Source: CAYNFH01 sp964396385
GTDB lineage: Bacteria; Armatimonadota; Chthonomonadetes; Chthonomonadales; CAJBBX01
Direction of reading: 5' to 3'
DNA: 20,407 bases
NCBI GenBank assembly: GCA_964396385.1
Contig: CAYNFH010000112.1
Span: 1-20,407, forward strand
The translations under genes and the position numbers were made by a program. The notes beneath the pieces are model-generated. The model saw only the letters and a program-made list of their open reading frames with translations. It did no database searches and was not told the DNA's origin. Position 1 is the stretch's first letter, and each line of letters opens with the position of its first letter. This document shows positions 1-6,363 of the stretch, in pieces.

Positions 1-499
1 TACCCACCTCGCGAGCGACGCGCGTCACCTCGCTCGCGAACGCTCCGAGCTGCGCCACCATGGTGTTCACGGTCTTGGCCGTCTTCAGGAACTCGCCGGT
101 GAGTGGGCGCCCCTCTATCTCCAGCCCCATGGTTTGGCCCAGGTCTCCATTGGCGACCGCGCCGATGACGCGGGCAACCTCCGTAGTGGGCTGTACCAGG
201 TCCACGATGAGCGTGTTGACCGAGTCGACACAGCTCTCCCAACCCCCGTCCGCGTTGGGCAGGTTGGCGCGCTTGCTGGTCTTGCCCTCTTTGCCGACCA
301 CAGTGCTGATGCGCGCCAGCTCAGTAGTGAGCCGCGCGTTCATGTCGATGATGTCGTTGAGGGTGTCGGCGATCTTTCCGTCTACGCCGGTGAGGTTGAC
401 CGGCAGCCTCTGGCTGAAGTCGCCTTTTTTGACGGCGGTGAGAACGACAAGGAGGCGGTTGGGATCCAGTCCCTCCTTGCCGGCCTGGGCAGTGGGCAT
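1..499 (-). CDS. Poly-HAMP sensor histidine kinase, N-terminal part (cut by window edge)
   Basis: Reading the minus strand from an ATG at 497-499 gives 166 open codons that run off the left edge. The protein is built of successive HAMP-like units: residues about 12-62 (VKKGDFSQRLPV, then DTLNDIIDMNARL), about 62-108, and about 105-160 (VANGDLGQTM, then VNTMVAQLGAFASEVTRVAREVG). The last phrase is a hallmark of soluble poly-HAMP hybrid histidine kinases of the fungal Nik1/group III type and their bacterial homologues, in which stacked HAMPs relay a signal to a kinase and receiver domains. Those catalytic domains would lie outside the window and are not seen. There is no N-terminal TM segment, so it is probably cytoplasmic. 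AGGAGA sits about 7 nt before the ATG and fixes the start. A poly-HAMP chemoreceptor is a less likely alternative. Confidence 0.85.
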   Translation of the reverse strand, partial: MPTAQAGKEGLDPNRLLVVLTAVKKGDFSQRLPVNLTGVDGKIADTLNDIIDMNARLTTELARISTVVGKEGKTSKRANLPNADGGWESCVDSVNTLIVDLVQPTTEVARVIGAVANGDLGQTMGLEIEGRPLTGEFLKTAKTVNTMVAQLGAFASEVTRVAREVG

Positions 500-895
500 C
501 CAAGTTCTCCTGATGGCCGGCCCATCCTCCCACGGGAGGCGGGCTCTAAGTTAGTACCGAGATTACGATGAGACCGTGCTACAAGCTGAGGCTGACAGGT
601 TCGGCTCGCAGGGGGATGCAGGCGGTGCGTCGGGAGCGACAAAGAGGGATCGGCGGACGCAGGCCTTCTGGAGCCTGTGGCAGACGGTCAAGTAAGCAGT
701 TTTGTTCCTAACCTTTCCTATTTCCTGGTAGGATCTGCGGCCGGCACGGCTCCCCGCCGCGCATGGCGCGCAGGTGTATTCTAACCTGAGTTGCGGGACT
801 CCTGCCAGTACCACGACGGGGATCGTGTGATGGGGACCATAGCCCCTGCCTGGAGAGAGTCGTCCTTTGGCTGAGCAGGTGGCGGAGCGAAATGT
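500..895. other. Intergenic stretch, no supported gene
   Basis: About 400 bp separates two leftward genes. Short open frames exist on both strands, but their translations are Arg/Pro-rich and resemble no protein family. One of them (minus strand, 708-899) overlaps the stop of the 896-1975 gene by ATGA, but looks like frame noise. Only weak hairpins are visible, for example a 5-bp stem at 660-677. The promoter of the kinase gene should lie here, but no convincing -35/-10 pair was found. Confidence 0.5.
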
Positions 896-1975
896 TCATC
901 GAAGCTGGGCGGCTCTGCCTCTTTCGTACTGGCGGTATACGGCGTTTGGTCCTGTGTCTGTGTCGTCCCGTTTAGGGCGGTGCTGGATGTAGTAGCCGTA
1001 GACCAGGTGCGCGTTGTCCAAGAGCGTAGCGGCTACGTAGCCAATCTCTTCTTTGACCTGCTCCGACAGAAACTCAAAGTCCTTAAACCTCTCCCGGCTC
1101 ATCCTGAGGAAGCAGGGATACTCGTCCGTGGAGATGAGCTCCAGGGCGAGCTCTACGTGCACTGCTTGCGGCTCCTGGGCCAGGAGGCTGTTGATGAGCT
1201 CGTGGCGCTCCTCAGTCGTGAGTCGGGAGTCGTGAGTCGTGAGAGCGGACTCCGGAGAGGAAGGCGTGAGATCTTGTCTCAAATTGCCGGGCTCCTCTTG
1301 GAGGGAGGAGGCGTCCGTCTGCTGGAGGTGGTGGGAGAGCAGATGAAAGAGCTCCCGGCGCTGCTCTTCTGTGTAGCTGCACACGAGCCAGGACAGCAGC
1401 TCCTGAGGAGACATGCCGGCGGGAGGCTCAGGTTGTGCAGCGCTGCACGAATTGGCAGAGGCGGCTCTGGTGCTGGTGCGCGTCTTTGTTCTTGCTGAAC
1501 GGAGCTCTCTCAGCTTGGTGGTCCACTCCTCTTCCGAGAGCCTGCCGGTTGTGATCTCCTGGATGAGGGAGAAGCGCTCCTGGTCTTCTTCCGGAGCGAG
1601 CAGGAGGAAGCTGTTCCAGCTCACCGGCGCGTTTCTATACTGCTTTGGGAATCGAGCGGCTACGTATCCACAGCGGCGGACGCTCTCTGTCCGGTAGCCG
1701 GGCATCTGCTGGGCGGCTTTCCTGGCCTTCTCTCCCCATTGTGCTACTCCGGAGTTGTACCAGTCTCCGATGGCGAAGCTCATCTGAACCCGGTTCTGGC
1801 GGGCGGTGGTTGCGAGGTGGTGTCCCTGTTGCAGCCAGTGCTCCAGGTGGTCGTAGGCAGTGGCTTCGCCAGGGAGGTGGAGAACAGGGCGGGATTCCTG
1901 AGGCGCGGGCGCACGCAAGCGTTTAAAGGCGCTGAGGAGCGAGGTGTTCTTGCTGTTTTCAGAGATGGTTGGCAT
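896..1975 (-). CDS. Hypothetical protein, probable DNA-associated
   Basis: A 359-aa protein; ATG at 1973-1975 is preceded by AAGGA at 9 nt, a good ribosome site. Residues about 60-125 (FAIGDWYNSG, then WGEKARKAA, GYRTESVRRCGYVAARFP, SWNSFLLLAPEE) resemble a helical module I have seen in plasmid, phage and actinobacterial hypothetical proteins, with an 'iGdwln.ge..yGe ... GYs..tlrn..yvA.rf' pattern often taken to be helix-turn-helix-like. The family name is not certain. Residues about 155-260 are low-complexity (Thr/Ser/Arg, then Gln/Glu). The C-terminal 90 residues (EEIGYVAATLLDN, then GYYIQHRP) are helical and unrecognised. Residues 245-254 (LTTHDSRLTT) are encoded by a 4 x 7-bp tandem repeat at 1214-1241, probably inserted into the disordered linker. 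No TM or signal peptide is present. Confidence 0.75.
   Translation of the reverse strand: MPTISENSKNTSLLSAFKRLRAPAPQESRPVLHLPGEATAYDHLEHWLQQGHHLATTARQNRVQMSFAIGDWYNSGVAQWGEKARKAAQQMPGYRTESVRRCGYVAARFPKQYRNAPVSWNSFLLLAPEEDQERFSLIQEITTGRLSEEEWTTKLRELRSARTKTRTSTRAASANSCSAAQPEPPAGMSPQELLSWLVCSYTEEQRRELFHLLSHHLQQTDASSLQEEPGNLRQDLTPSSPESALTTHDSRLTTEERHELINSLLAQEPQAVHVELALELISTDEYPCFLRMSRERFKDFEFLSEQVKEEIGYVAATLLDNAHLVYGYYIQHRPKRDDTDTGPNAVYRQYERGRAAQLR
1214..1241. repeat. Heptamer tandem array A (4 x 7 bp) inside a coding sequence
   Basis: Four uninterrupted units AGTCGTG, AGTCGGG, AGTCGTG, AGTCGTG occupy 28 bp. The length is not a multiple of three, yet the host gene (896-1975, minus strand) reads through, so the frame downstream was accommodated or the array is old. 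It is the only array in the window without an obvious inverted partner, and the only one wholly inside a gene. Confidence 0.9.
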
Positions 1976-2237
1976 GTGATGTGTTCCTTGCTGCCCTGTG
2001 CGGGCGGGTGCTTTCTCTCGAAGTGCCGCGCTCCTGTTACGGAGCTTTGTGCCGCCCTGTGTGGAGGGGGGCTCTCGGGCGAGCCTCCGACGCCCGGTGA
2101 GGCAGTAACGGTGTGGCAGCTTGGCAGGCCGGCCGTCGCCTCACCCTGCCGCCCAGGGGCCGGCCCTCGCCGCTGTCCGCTTCCGCGGCCAAGGCGCGGC
2201 TCACCCGCCTCCACTCCTCCCCCGCATTCCCCGGAAC

Positions 2238-2258
2238 GCAGCCGCGCCGCGCGGCTGC
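2238..2258. repeat. 9-bp perfect hairpin
   Basis: GCAGCCGCG, loop CCG, CGCGGCTGC. It is perfectly complementary, but no T-tract follows on either strand, so it is not a canonical intrinsic terminator. Confidence 0.6.
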
Positions 2259-2294
2259 CTGGATTTCTGTAGCGGCGGTAGTTACGTAGCAAAA

Positions 2295-2362
2295 GCGCCC
2301 ACCCGAAGACGGGGCTTGCCTGTGCTGTGGAGCACAGGTTTCCCGTTGGATCGGGTGGGCGC
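2295..2362. repeat. Composite 68-nt hairpin element
   Basis: Three nested perfect stems share one axis. The outer 12 bp is GCGCCCACCCGA (2295-2306) with TCGGGTGGGCGC (2351-2362). The middle 5 bp is ACGGG (2309-2313) with CCCGT (2342-2346). The inner 8 bp is CCTGTGCT (2319-2326), loop GTGG, AGCACAGG (2331-2338). In total 25 Watson-Crick pairs are separated by two small internal loops. No T-run flanks it. It could be a structured RNA, a REP-like mobile hairpin, or the 3' end of the leftward operon transcript. Known riboswitch cores were not recognised. Confidence 0.75.
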
Positions 2363-2623
2363 ATAGACGAAAGCTGCCCGGCTATGGAATTGGTGTGCAG
2401 GAGAGGCCGGTGGAGGGCCACTCACAGCGAACACTACATTCTACAGCGGGAAACCGGAAAGCGGAACTCGTTAATTTGCCGGTTTTTTCGCGACTGGACT
2501 CTGATACGCACCCATAGAGGGGATGATGCGGCGCCCGTCCGGCTGCCCGCGTTCACGCCTCAACCTTGAGGACGGGGCTCCGCCGGCCGATGCAGCCAAA
2601 CTGGGTTCAAGTACGGAAACACC

Positions 2624-3385
2624 CTACCTGCGCGCGGCGCAGAACATCCTGGCGTAGATGGGCTCGTCCAGGCGCGAAACGCACACGCCGCCCCGCCGGC
2701 GTGAGGAGTGGACGAAGTAGCCGTTCCCCATGTAGATGCCGGTGTCCACCAGCCTGCCGGACCTGTTGGCGAAGTACAGCCGGTCTCCCATCTGCAAGTC
2801 ACGTGTCTTCACCGGAGTCCCGGTGGCCATTTGCTCCCTCAGCGTCTTCGGCATCACTATCCCGATCACGCCGAAGCAGTGCCGCACCAGGTTCGCGCTG
2901 TCGAGCCCCTTCAGGCTCGCGCCATGCCGCCGGTAGGGCACACCCAACAACTTGTTCGCCTCTGCGAGGATCGCACGCCGCGCCCACCGGCTCTGCAGCC
3001 CCTTCGTCGAGGAGGACCCCGGCCCCGCCGTGGACAGCACGTCGTAGCTCAGCATCTGGATGTCCGCGGTCCGCACCCATCCGGAGCTCCGGTCGGGCAT
3101 TAGCAGGCCGGACCAGCGGTCACCGCTCTTCGTGATCGCCAGGTAGGTGCCCTTGGGGACGTTCACCAATACCCGGCTGGAGCCGTCCGCACGCGAGTGG
3201 ATCTGGGTGTCCACCCGCACGATTGCCATCTTGCCAACTACCCCGCTGCTGCCGGAATCTTCGTCCTGTTTGGCAGAGCCGGACCATACCTGGTGACCCA
3301 ACGGAGAAGCCGGCTGTGCGGTACCGACCAGCGCACAGAGTCCGGCCTGCACAAACAGAATCACGGCGAAAGTAGGGATCCTCAT
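2624..3385 (-). CDS. Secreted SH3 + NlpC/P60-fold protein, likely catalytically dead
   Basis: 253 aa with a signal peptide (about 1-24, ending GTAQP), an SH3-like region (about 52-112, VDTQIHSRADGSSRV then GDRWSGL, GWVRTADI) and a C-terminal NlpC/P60 domain (about 135-253). Fold markers remain: LLGVPYRRHG (146-155), LQMGDRLYF, GIYMGNGYFVHS (216-227). The catalytic motif DCSG is replaced by DSAN (162-165), so the nucleophile Cys is Ser163. The HVGIY motif reads DTGIY, so the catalytic His is Asp214. Only His226 of the usual triad remains. NlpC/P60 enzymes cut peptidoglycan stem peptides; this one more likely binds than cuts. ATG at 3383-3385 has AGGAG at 6 nt, overlapping the stop of the gene before it, so it is the last gene of a three-gene operon. 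Confidence 0.88.
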   Translation of the reverse strand: MRIPTFAVILFVQAGLCALVGTAQPASPLGHQVWSGSAKQDEDSGSSGVVGKMAIVRVDTQIHSRADGSSRVLVNVPKGTYLAITKSGDRWSGLLMPDRSSGWVRTADIQMLSYDVLSTAGPGSSSTKGLQSRWARRAILAEANKLLGVPYRRHGASLKGLDSANLVRHCFGVIGIVMPKTLREQMATGTPVKTRDLQMGDRLYFANRSGRLVDTGIYMGNGYFVHSSRRRGGVCVSRLDEPIYARMFCAARR

Positions 3386-3394
3386 GGCGCTCTC

Positions 3395-3991
3395 CTACTT
3401 TATGCTCAGACTGTTGCAGATGGCGGAGTGGGTGGCATTAAAAACGCGCTGGTCAGTGCGGAGATAGATGATGGTAATGGTGAAGCGGCGGTCTGGTGAT
3501 GAGATGGCGCGAGAAGCGGAGGCACGGCCGTACCGGTCGCGTTCCACGACATATTCCTTTCCGTCGGCCTTGATTCCGCCCAGAGGCGGATCAATAGGCT
3601 GTGGCGGTGGTAGCTGGGGAGTTGACACGACAACGGTAAGACTGCCGGTCTCATGCGGCGGCCGGAGCCATTGCAGCCACCGGGGCCAGACCGCGCGGTG
3701 CGGGCCAAACCCGATCCACGTCGCGTGTTTTGGGTCGGCGTATCCTTCGGGCCATAGCTGCGCCGCGTTCGGCTGCTCCCATTCCTTCGGCACGAGAATC
3801 CGCACACGCTCGGCGCCTGGGCCAAGACGGGGACTCACCCAGGTTACGAGACCCGGCCGGCGCGCACCGGTGCGCGACAGTGCGAACAAGAACAGCAAGC
3901 CGCAAGGGGCCCCGAGCCATCGCAGCGCGTGGAATCTGCGGCGCCGCCCTTCAATTCGCCTCGGCTCCCCAATGACATCTGCAGTAGTCAT
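3395..3991 (-). CDS. Membrane-anchored hypothetical protein
   Basis: 198 aa and not recognised. A basic N-terminus (RRIEGRRRRFHALRW) precedes a single hydrophobic segment at about 25-40 (LGAPCGLLFLFAL), suggesting an N-in anchor with the rest outside. The exported part is Trp/Pro-rich (KEWEQPNAAQLWP, WPRWLQWLRPP) with a Pro-rich strip (STPQLPPPQPIDPPLGG) and a beta-like C-terminus (RRFTITIIYLRTD). Its ATG overlaps the stop of the preceding gene by ATGA (3988-3991), indicating translational coupling. Its stop lies 9 bp before the NlpC/P60-like gene. The pairing suggests an envelope role, but no function can be assigned. Confidence 0.75.
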   Translation of the reverse strand: MTTADVIGEPRRIEGRRRRFHALRWLGAPCGLLFLFALSRTGARRPGLVTWVSPRLGPGAERVRILVPKEWEQPNAAQLWPEGYADPKHATWIGFGPHRAVWPRWLQWLRPPHETGSLTVVVSTPQLPPPQPIDPPLGGIKADGKEYVVERDRYGRASASRAISSPDRRFTITIIYLRTDQRVFNATHSAICNSLSIK

Positions 3992-4299
3992 GGCATCGGC
4001 TTCGGCTCGTGCCTCACGGTTTCCTCTACCAGCCAGTCTGAATTACGAGGGCGAAAGACTGAGTATTTCGCATTGCTATTAACCGATCGTCCGGGGCGTG
4101 ACGGCTCATCCACGCGGATCACGAGGATCTCATCACCGTTGAGCCACACGGAGCGGAAATCATTCGTTTGTATGTCCGCAATGCGGACGGCATGATCCTC
4201 CAGCCGAGCTTCGTCGGGTAAGGCCCACCAGACCAGGAGAGCGAAAGCCGCTACGACCGTGGCGGTGATCGGAAACCTCTTTGTCCGATGGCGTCTCAC
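3988..4299 (-). CDS. Small single-TM hypothetical protein, first gene of envelope operon
   Basis: 103 aa from a GTG (4297-4299) with AAGGA 7 nt upstream. The basic N-terminus RRHRTKRF is followed by one hydrophobic segment (about 12-28, TATVVAAFALLVWWALP). A short exported domain of about 70 residues with alternating beta-like pattern follows (FRSVWLNGDEILVIRVDEP). It ends in ATGA overlap with the next gene. No family was recognised. As first gene it probably shares a divergent promoter region with the DinB-family gene starting at 4367. Confidence 0.75.
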   Translation of the reverse strand: MRRHRTKRFPITATVVAAFALLVWWALPDEARLEDHAVRIADIQTNDFRSVWLNGDEILVIRVDEPSRPGRSVNSNAKYSVFRPRNSDWLVEETVRHEPKPMP

Positions 4300-4366
4300 G
4301 GTCGGATCCTTACCGCTGGACTTCGGTTTGCCATGTTATAGTATCGGCAATGCTGGGAGGTGAGAC

Positions 4367-4906
4367 ATGGGTGCGGTACGCCGGGATGTGGCGCCGGTGG
4401 AGGCGCGGAATCCGGAGATTGGATTCCTGCTGGGGCTGCTCCAGGCCGGCACGCAGAATGCCCGGCGCGAGCTGGGAGACATGCCGGAGGAAGCGCTCGT
4501 GTGGCAGCCATACCCCAACGGCCATAGCATCGGTGCGATCCTGCTGCACCTGGCGGGCTGTGAGGCCGGCTGGCTGCACGAGGTCGCCGCGGAACAGGAG
4601 GGGGTAGGGGACCTCGAAACAGAGCTCATGGAGGGGCACGCTATCGACCAGTATGGCGGCATCTGGCCCGCGCCGCCGAACAGGTCCCTCGCCTGGTACT
4701 ACGCGCGGCAGGATGAGGTCCGCGCCCGCACCATTGAGCTGGTCCGCGAGCTACCACAGCCCGGAGCGCTCCGGATTGCCGCGTGGAGTCCCGGCCGTGC
4801 CGTCACAGTCCGCTGGATTCTCCACCACATCATCGAGCACGAGGCCTACCACGCCGGACAGGCCGTCCTCCTCAGCCTGATTCGGGAGCGGGTCTGCGGC
4901 GCTTAG
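4367..4906 (+). CDS. DinB-family putative metal-binding protein
   Basis: 179 aa. DinB/DUF664 proteins are four-helix bundles that hold a divalent metal with three histidines and include thiol S-transferases and many uncharacterised enzymes. Visible here are the first helix (EIGFLLGLLQAGTQNARREL), the His after helix two (SIGAILLHLAGCE, His61) and the signature HHIIEHEAYHAGQ (153-165), in which His158 and His162 complete the expected ligand set. The length is normal for the family and there is no signal peptide. The start is well fixed by GGAGG 6 nt before the ATG. It converges on the next gene with an 11-bp gap. The substrate cannot be told from sequence. Confidence 0.87.
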   Translation: MGAVRRDVAPVEARNPEIGFLLGLLQAGTQNARRELGDMPEEALVWQPYPNGHSIGAILLHLAGCEAGWLHEVAAEQEGVGDLETELMEGHAIDQYGGIWPAPPNRSLAWYYARQDEVRARTIELVRELPQPGALRIAAWSPGRAVTVRWILHHIIEHEAYHAGQAVLLSLIRERVCGA

Positions 4907-4917
4907 CGACGGGTCGG

Positions 4918-5952
4918 TCAGAGCCGGTTAGCCGGTAGAAGCCACAGCTTGTCGCGGCACTTGAAGGAGAGACGGCTCCCGTCCGGAAGCCAGTGCACGT
5001 CGCCCAAGCCGTCACGCTCCTCCATCGATCCCAGGATCCGCTTCTGTGTTCCGTCCAGCCGGGCTGTGCATAATTGCGATATGTGCCGGGCAGGCGGATC
5101 ATAGCGAGGGAGTAGGCGGTGGAGCAGCCGCTGCCACGGCGAGAGCTCTTCGTCGTCGGCGATCCAGGCCACCCTGTCCTGGTGCGGCGAGATCGCTAGG
5201 CTCCCGTCCGAAGGCATAATCTCAGTCCGCCCGGTGCGGGTTTGTAGACGCACAACTCGGTCCGGCCGCGCCGCGCATTCCGACAGGAGGACGGTCCATC
5301 CATTTCCGGTCCCATTGCTGTCATCGGCGCAACCGATCAGAAGGTTGCCTTCCGGCTGAGCGACAATGGGCATTCCGTAGGCGCCCTGCGGCCCGGAGAG
5401 GGGCGGCTCAACGGACAGCTCCTCCCCCCATGTGGGGCGCTCTACGTCAAACACTCTTGCCCGGGAGACCACCTGTATAGCGCTGGAGGAGTCGGCAGGC
5501 GGGATCAGATCCAGCCATCGCGTTGTACTCGGAATCCAGGCCACCTGCGTGCTACCGCTTGCCTTCCACTCCAGCACGTGTTTTCCATCAAGCGTGACGG
5601 CGTGCGCCTCCGGCTCCCCGTCAAATGGAACGCAAAGCAGCCACTTGCCGTCCGGCGAGGGCAGCAGTCCCTCTTGATGGAATCTCCTGAGCGCCGTCTC
5701 CAGCCCCGGCATCCGAGTCTTTACGCCGGTCGCCAGGTTCGCGTAGAGGATCTTTACGTTGGGGTCGTTTGGATTCCGCAGCAGCAGAAACGCACGCGGC
5801 GAGAGCCAGACAACACCGCCCCACCCTCGCATGTTCGCAACCGGCGTGGATCGGTCCAGCAGGGACGTCCTCCAGGGGCACCAGGCCGCGGACACGGCCA
5901 CCAGAATGAACAGGACCGGTACGGCGAGCCATCGAAGCCGGTATGCCTTCAT
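4918..5952 (-). CDS. Membrane-anchored TolB/PD40-like beta-propeller protein
   Basis: 344 aa. The N-terminus (MKAYRLRWLAVPVLFILVAV) is a signal anchor or signal peptide; the remainder is exported. PD40/WD40-type blades are recognisable by repeated 'sPDG..l.f' phrases: LLPSPDGKWLLC (96-107), AISPHQDRVAWIADD (253-267), VHWLPDGSRLSFKC (319-332), with weaker ones near 136-150. Such propellers usually bind proteins or glycans rather than catalyse. The frame stays open upstream to about 6219, but that part is read out of the REP-like hairpins. ATG at 5950-5952 with GGAGG at 8 nt is the real start. No operon partner lies close by. Confidence 0.82.
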   Translation of the reverse strand: MKAYRLRWLAVPVLFILVAVSAAWCPWRTSLLDRSTPVANMRGWGGVVWLSPRAFLLLRNPNDPNVKILYANLATGVKTRMPGLETALRRFHQEGLLPSPDGKWLLCVPFDGEPEAHAVTLDGKHVLEWKASGSTQVAWIPSTTRWLDLIPPADSSSAIQVVSRARVFDVERPTWGEELSVEPPLSGPQGAYGMPIVAQPEGNLLIGCADDSNGTGNGWTVLLSECAARPDRVVRLQTRTGRTEIMPSDGSLAISPHQDRVAWIADDEELSPWQRLLHRLLPRYDPPARHISQLCTARLDGTQKRILGSMEERDGLGDVHWLPDGSRLSFKCRDKLWLLPANRL

Positions 5953-6122
5953 GGGCGTATCCTCCGTCTGAAAATACGCCCACGTTGCTGCAAATAGTTT
6001 CACTGCGCCAGTAAACTCCATCGCAGAGGCCAGCTTTGCCGGGCATTTCCGCCCGTACTCGCCGGCCGGCCCTGCCGCGTTTTTCCCCCTCCGCAGTAAG
6101 AGGATCCGCGTTTCTGCCGCCG

Positions 6123-6143
6123 CACCGGGCTGAAACTCCGGTG
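6123..6143. repeat. REP-like hairpin, copy 1
   Basis: CACCGG (6123-6128) pairs with CCGGTG (6138-6143) around the loop GCTGAAACT. It is a degenerate copy of the hairpin at 6236-6257, and the shared core is GCACCGGGCT, A-rich loop, CCGGTG. The two copies flank the large hairpin at 6145-6220, a BIME-like arrangement. Confidence 0.75.
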
Positions 6144-6144
6144 T

Positions 6145-6220
6145 TTTGGAGTGCGGGAGCTTGCTCCCGCTTTCTCTGTAGCGGTAGAGAGAAAGCGGCA
6201 TCGAGCCGCCGCACTCCAAA
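6145..6220. repeat. Large branched inverted repeat
   Basis: The outer 12 bp is TTTGGAGTGCGG (6145-6156) with CCGCACTCCAAA (6209-6220), perfect. Inside are an 8-bp hairpin GCGGGAGC-TT-GCTCCCGC (6153-6170) and an 11-bp hairpin CCGCTTTCTCT (6167-6177) with AGAGAAAGCGG (6188-6198). The stems partly overlap, so two alternative folds compete: one long outer stem, or two adjacent hairpins. This is typical of dispersed palindromic elements, not of a terminator. Confidence 0.85.
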
Positions 6221-6235
6221 GCCGGGCGCCCCTCC

Positions 6236-6257
6236 GCACCGGGCTAAACCCCGGTGC
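6236..6257. repeat. REP-like hairpin, copy 2
   Basis: GCACCGGG (6236-6243), loop CTAAAC, CCCGGTGC (6250-6257): a perfect 8-bp stem. Same family as the copy at 6123-6143. Confidence 0.8.
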
Positions 6258-6265
6258 AATTAGAT

Positions 6266-6338
6266 GGGAACCCGTTCGGGCTGGGGAGCCGGCTTCAGCC
6301 GGGTTTCCCTTCAGTAGCGCCGGGGATTCTGCCCGGCG
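6266..6338. repeat. Two further GC-rich hairpins
   Basis: CCGGCT-TC-AGCCGG (6289-6302) is nested in an outer stem GGGAACCCG / CGGGTTTCCC (6266-6274 with 6300-6309, one bulged T). It is followed by CGCCGGG-GATTCTG-CCCGGCG (6318-6338). The second ends 26 nt past the stop of the GH4 gene, so it could act on the 3' end of that leftward transcript only if read through; it is more likely part of the same repeat cluster. Confidence 0.65.
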
Positions 6339-6363
6339 TGGTGTAGCGGTGCAGACAATCCGC

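Larger units (their letters stand above)
1976..2623. other. Long intergenic region rich in inverted repeats
   Basis: About 650 bp with no supported gene; open frames here translate to Pro/Arg/Gly-rich noise. It contains an 8-bp inverted repeat (2096-2103 with 2138-2145), a 9-bp hairpin with 3-nt loop (2238-2258), and the composite hairpin annotated separately at 2295-2362. A 7-bp stem AAACCGG/CCGGTTT also occurs near 2450-2490 and runs into extra Ts. The upstream gene at 2624-3385 and downstream gene at 896-1975 both read leftward, so a terminator for the first and a promoter for the second should be here. Confidence 0.6.
5953..6363. other. Intergenic region between two leftward genes, filled with hairpin repeats
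   Basis: About 410 bp without a gene. Its core (6121-6340) is a cluster of four or five strong inverted repeats annotated below. The remaining flanks (5953-6120 and 6340-6363) show nothing recognisable. Apparent coding frames here on both strands are translations of the repeats. Confidence 0.7.

Noticed and set aside
134..571. Plus-strand frame over the poly-HAMP gene
   Set aside because: The minus strand gives clear HAMP motifs; the plus-strand frame is its shadow.
708..899. 63-codon minus-strand frame overlapping the 896-1975 stop by ATGA
   Set aside because: Composition is Arg/Pro/Gly noise, no family resemblance; the ATGA overlap alone is not enough.
5953..6219. N-terminal extension of the beta-propeller frame
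   Set aside because: Reads REP-like hairpins; GGAGG and the membrane anchor support the start at 5952.
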